Shown here: positions 61,760 through 64,000 of the stretch, in pieces
Numbering within the stretch: position 1 is the first letter of the stretch
How the letters are laid out: every line of letters begins with the position of its first letter
Assembly (NCBI RefSeq): GCF_015354335.1
Contig: NZ_JADKYR010000001.1
Coordinates: 62,001-126,000, forward strand
From: Methylophilus sp. 13
GTDB taxonomy: Bacteria; Pseudomonadota; Gammaproteobacteria; Burkholderiales; Methylophilaceae
DNA length: 64,000 bases
Direction: 5' to 3'
The notes under the pieces: model-generated
Databases searched by the model: none
Seen by the model: the letters and a program-made list of their open reading frames with translations, nothing else
What the model was told of the DNA's origin: nothing
Translations under genes and position numbers: made by a program

Positions 61760-63178
61760 TCAAGCGCGACCATAAGTATCCTCATAGCGCACAATATCGT
61801 CCTCGCCCAAATAGCTGCCAGACTGCACTTCAATCAGATGCAATGGCAATTTGCCGGGATTTTCAAGCCGGTGCGTAGAGCCAATCGGAATATAGGTAGA
61901 CTCATTTTCGGTATACAGCTTAGTCACATTATCCACCGTAATCATGGCAGAGCCACTGACCACTACCCAATGTTCTGCACGGTGGTGATGCATTTGCAGT
62001 GACAGCTTTTCACCAGGCTTGACCATGATGCGTTTGACCTGAAATCTCTCTCCCACATCAATGCCCTCATACCAGCCCCATGGACGGTACACACGGGGAT
62101 GCACCTGATGCTCATTGCGGCCGCTGGCCTTTAAATGATCAACAATATTTTTCACATCTTGTGCGCAATCCCGATGAGCCACCAATACTGCATCGCTGGT
62201 TTCCACAATCAGCAAGTCTTCAACCCCCACCGCCGCCACAAATCGGCTTTCTGCGCGCACCAAGGTGTTCTTCACGTTTTTCAAGTACACATCACCACGC
62301 GTGGCATTACCTGCCTCGTCGTTAGGCTGCACCTCTTTGAGTGCCGTCCACGAACCGACATCGTTCCAACCCATGCTGGCAGGCACCACGGCGGCCAGTT
62401 TGGTTTTTTCCATCACCGCATAATCAATGGAGTCCGATGGAGATTCCGCAAACGAGGCCTCATGCAACCGCACAAAATCCAGATCCTGATAGCTCTGCGC
62501 AACCGCACTGCTTACTGCGTTAACCATGGCAGGCGCATATTGCTGCAACTCACTCAAAAATACAGAGGGCTTAAACAAAAACATGCCACTGTTCCAGTAA
62601 AAATTGCCAGCATCCAGGTATTGCTTTGCAGTCGCCGCATCCGGCTTTTCCACAAACCGTGCCACTTCAAAACAACCATCAGCTGCCAGTGCCGCCCCCG
62701 ATTGAATATAGCCATAGCCAGTCTCGGGATGCGTCGGCTCAATGCCAAAGGTCACCAGCTTGCCTTGCGTGGCTGCCACACAGGCACGGCGAACGGCCGC
62801 TTCAAACGCCGCAACATCGGTAATCACATGGTCTGCTGGCAACACCAGCATCAATACGTCCTGATCCTTCAACGCCATCGCCGCCGCCGCAATCGCAGGT
62901 GCGGTATTTTTCGCCACTGGCTCCAACACAATTGCCTGTGGCGTCAAATTCACCTGCCGCAACTGCTCGGCTACCAAAAAGCGGTGGTCGTTGCCGCAAA
63001 CTACCACCGGGGAAGCCACCTGGGCCCAGCTAGATAAACGCAGCAAGGTCTCTTGCAACATGGTGTTATCGGTGACCAGAGGCAACAACTGTTTAGGTAA
63101 CACCGCACGCGACAACGGCCACAACCTGGTGCCCGAACCACCGGACAAAATCACTGGAACAATTTTCATGAAAGACAT
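61760..63178 (-). CDS. manC: Mannose-1-phosphate guanylyltransferase/mannose-6-phosphate isomerase
   Basis: A 472-residue bifunctional type II enzyme. The nucleotidyltransferase half starts VPVILSGGSGTRLWPLSR and has FVEKPD. The C-terminal cupin isomerase half has QMHHHRAEHWVVVSG with its metal His residues. It makes GDP-mannose for exopolysaccharide. ATGs at codons 1 and 4 are both possible starts. 22 bases separate it from the mutase gene, so the two are one operon. Confidence 0.93.
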   Translation of the reverse strand: MSFMKIVPVILSGGSGTRLWPLSRAVLPKQLLPLVTDNTMLQETLLRLSSWAQVASPVVVCGNDHRFLVAEQLRQVNLTPQAIVLEPVAKNTAPAIAAAAMALKDQDVLMLVLPADHVITDVAAFEAAVRRACVAATQGKLVTFGIEPTHPETGYGYIQSGAALAADGCFEVARFVEKPDAATAKQYLDAGNFYWNSGMFLFKPSVFLSELQQYAPAMVNAVSSAVAQSYQDLDFVRLHEASFAESPSDSIDYAVMEKTKLAAVVPASMGWNDVGSWTALKEVQPNDEAGNATRGDVYLKNVKNTLVRAESRFVAAVGVEDLLIVETSDAVLVAHRDCAQDVKNIVDHLKASGRNEHQVHPRVYRPWGWYEGIDVGERFQVKRIMVKPGEKLSLQMHHHRAEHWVVVSGSAMITVDNVTKLYTENESTYIPIGSTHRLENPGKLPLHLIEVQSGSYLGEDDIVRYEDTYGRA

Positions 63179-63239
63179 CCAAAAATTAAATACATAAAAC
63201 TAAAGGCTCTCGCATCACTTACCATGAACAAGTAATGAA

Positions 63240-64000
63240 TTACTCTTTAGCTACGCGATCCGAACACTTCAACTCCCACTGCCAGGCATGTTGAACAATC
63301 GTTTCAAGGTCGGTAAATACCGGCTTCCAGTTCAAAATACTCCTTGCGCGCTTGGCGTCAGCGACCAGTCTTGCCGGATCTCCCTCTCTACGCGGGCCAT
63401 CAATCACCTTAACCGATCTGCCAGAGACTTTTTGCACTGCATCGAGCACTTCCTGCACAGAGAAGCCAGAACCATTGCCCAAATTAAAGCGGTCACTCTC
63501 GCCACCACTTTCCAAATAATCTAACGCAGCAAGATGTGCAGCGCATAAATCTACAATGTGAATATAGTCCCGGATACATGTGCCATCCGGCGTATCATAG
63601 TCACGGCCAAACACCTGAATGTTTTCACGACGCCCAGAGGCGGCCTGTAAAATCAACGGGATTAAATGTGTCTCAGGGTCGTGGCGCTCACCCAGCTGAC
63701 CCTCTGGGTCTGCGCCCGCAGCATTAAAATAGCGTAAGCAAACAGACCTGAAATCAAAAGCCTTGGCATAATCCGCCAAAACATGCTCAATCATCAGTTT
63801 TGATCGGCCATAAGGGTTTAAGGGGCGATTAGGATGCGCCTCATCAATCGGCACATAGTCTGGCTCACCAAATACCGCTGCCGTGGATGAGAAAATAAAT
63901 TTTTTCACATCAAACTTGAGCATGGTATCCAGCAAATTTAAAGTGTTTGTGACATTGTTGCGGTAGTAGATATCTGGCTTGCGGACGGACTCACCCACCT
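63240..64000 (-). CDS. galE: UDP-glucose 4-epimerase, 5' end off the window
   Basis: The last 252 residues of a GalE. The catalytic Ser-Thr pair is in IFSSTAAVFG, and Tyr-x3-Lys in YGRSK. LRYFNAAGAD, RDYIHIVDL and the end segment DAKRARSILNW are typical. The frame runs to the window edge, so the NAD-binding Gly motif is missing from view. It interconverts UDP-glucose and UDP-galactose for surface sugars and leads the manC operon on the minus strand. Confidence 0.93.
   Translation of the reverse strand, partial: VGESVRKPDIYYRNNVTNTLNLLDTMLKFDVKKFIFSSTAAVFGEPDYVPIDEAHPNRPLNPYGRSKLMIEHVLADYAKAFDFRSVCLRYFNAAGADPEGQLGERHDPETHLIPLILQAASGRRENIQVFGRDYDTPDGTCIRDYIHIVDLCAAHLAALDYLESGGESDRFNLGNGSGFSVQEVLDAVQKVSGRSVKVIDGPRREGDPARLVADAKRARSILNWKPVFTDLETIVQHAWQWELKCSDRVAKE

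Noticed and set aside
62135-63037. 300-residue plus-strand open frame opposite manC
   Set aside because: Fully antisense to a gene with strong motifs; the translation is His/Arg-rich as expected from a shadow frame.
1-64000. CRISPR arrays and insertion sequences
   Set aside because: No regularly spaced direct repeats, no Cas proteins and no DDE transposase or complete IS ends were seen on either strand.

Overview
The window looks like a chromosomal segment from a betaproteobacterial methylotroph, most likely a member of the Methylophilaceae. This is inferred from gene content, not from an rRNA. The pointers are a PQQ-dependent dehydrogenase lipoprotein, a fused SoxYZ-like carrier of the kind associated with quinoproteins, a run of six PEP-CTERM proteins, betaproteobacterial-type DapC and MnmC, and a tmRNA tag reading ANDETYALAA.

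Bases 1 to about 35450 are accessory DNA, visibly AT-richer than the right half and full of genes without housekeeping roles. In order they hold: the 3' part of an MFS transporter; a tiny YHYH protein; an eight-gene co-directional cluster at 1629-9952 (zinc-ribbon/OmpA protein, small protein, three DUF4407-like membrane proteins, secreted staphylococcal-type nuclease, two small membrane proteins) facing a DnaJ-domain membrane protein; a small PD-(D/E)XK-like protein; the SoxYZ carrier; a ProQ/FinO RNA chaperone; an orphan HipB-like regulator with two palindromic operators; a metallophosphoesterase; a compact AAA+ ATPase module with two paralogous 153/146-residue proteins; and two XRE regulators. 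A defence-island-like stretch follows: a nitrilase-fold protein overlapping an SMC/Rad50-like ATPase, a PD-(D/E)XK-like protein, an HNH-like protein, and a trypsin-like protease that is split in two frames. The island ends with a Tn554-type recombinase set (two tyrosine recombinases plus a small TnpC-like protein).

The tmRNA gene ssrA (35513-35877) starts 70 bases after the last recombinase gene. A second, diverged copy of the ssrA 3' end lies 164 bases beyond the gene, the signature of an older integration event at the other end of ssrA.

Bases 36150 to 64000 are more GC-rich and look like backbone: a CheX/receiver/coiled-coil signalling trio; the quinoprotein; a nine-gene lipid-modification run (two CFA-type methyltransferases, DUF2878, DUF1295, DUF6134, lipocalin, fatty-acid desaturase, flavin amine oxidase, DUF1365); mnmC overlapping an O-GlcNAc-transferase-like gene; an EamA transporter; dapC; the PEP-CTERM array; lnt; and sugar-nucleotide genes for exopolysaccharide (phosphomannomutase, manC, partial galE).

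The best candidates for undescribed systems are the nitrilase-SMC pair at 19887-24856 and the OmpA/DUF4407/nuclease membrane cluster at 1629-9952. The AAA+ module at 15474-17752 is third.
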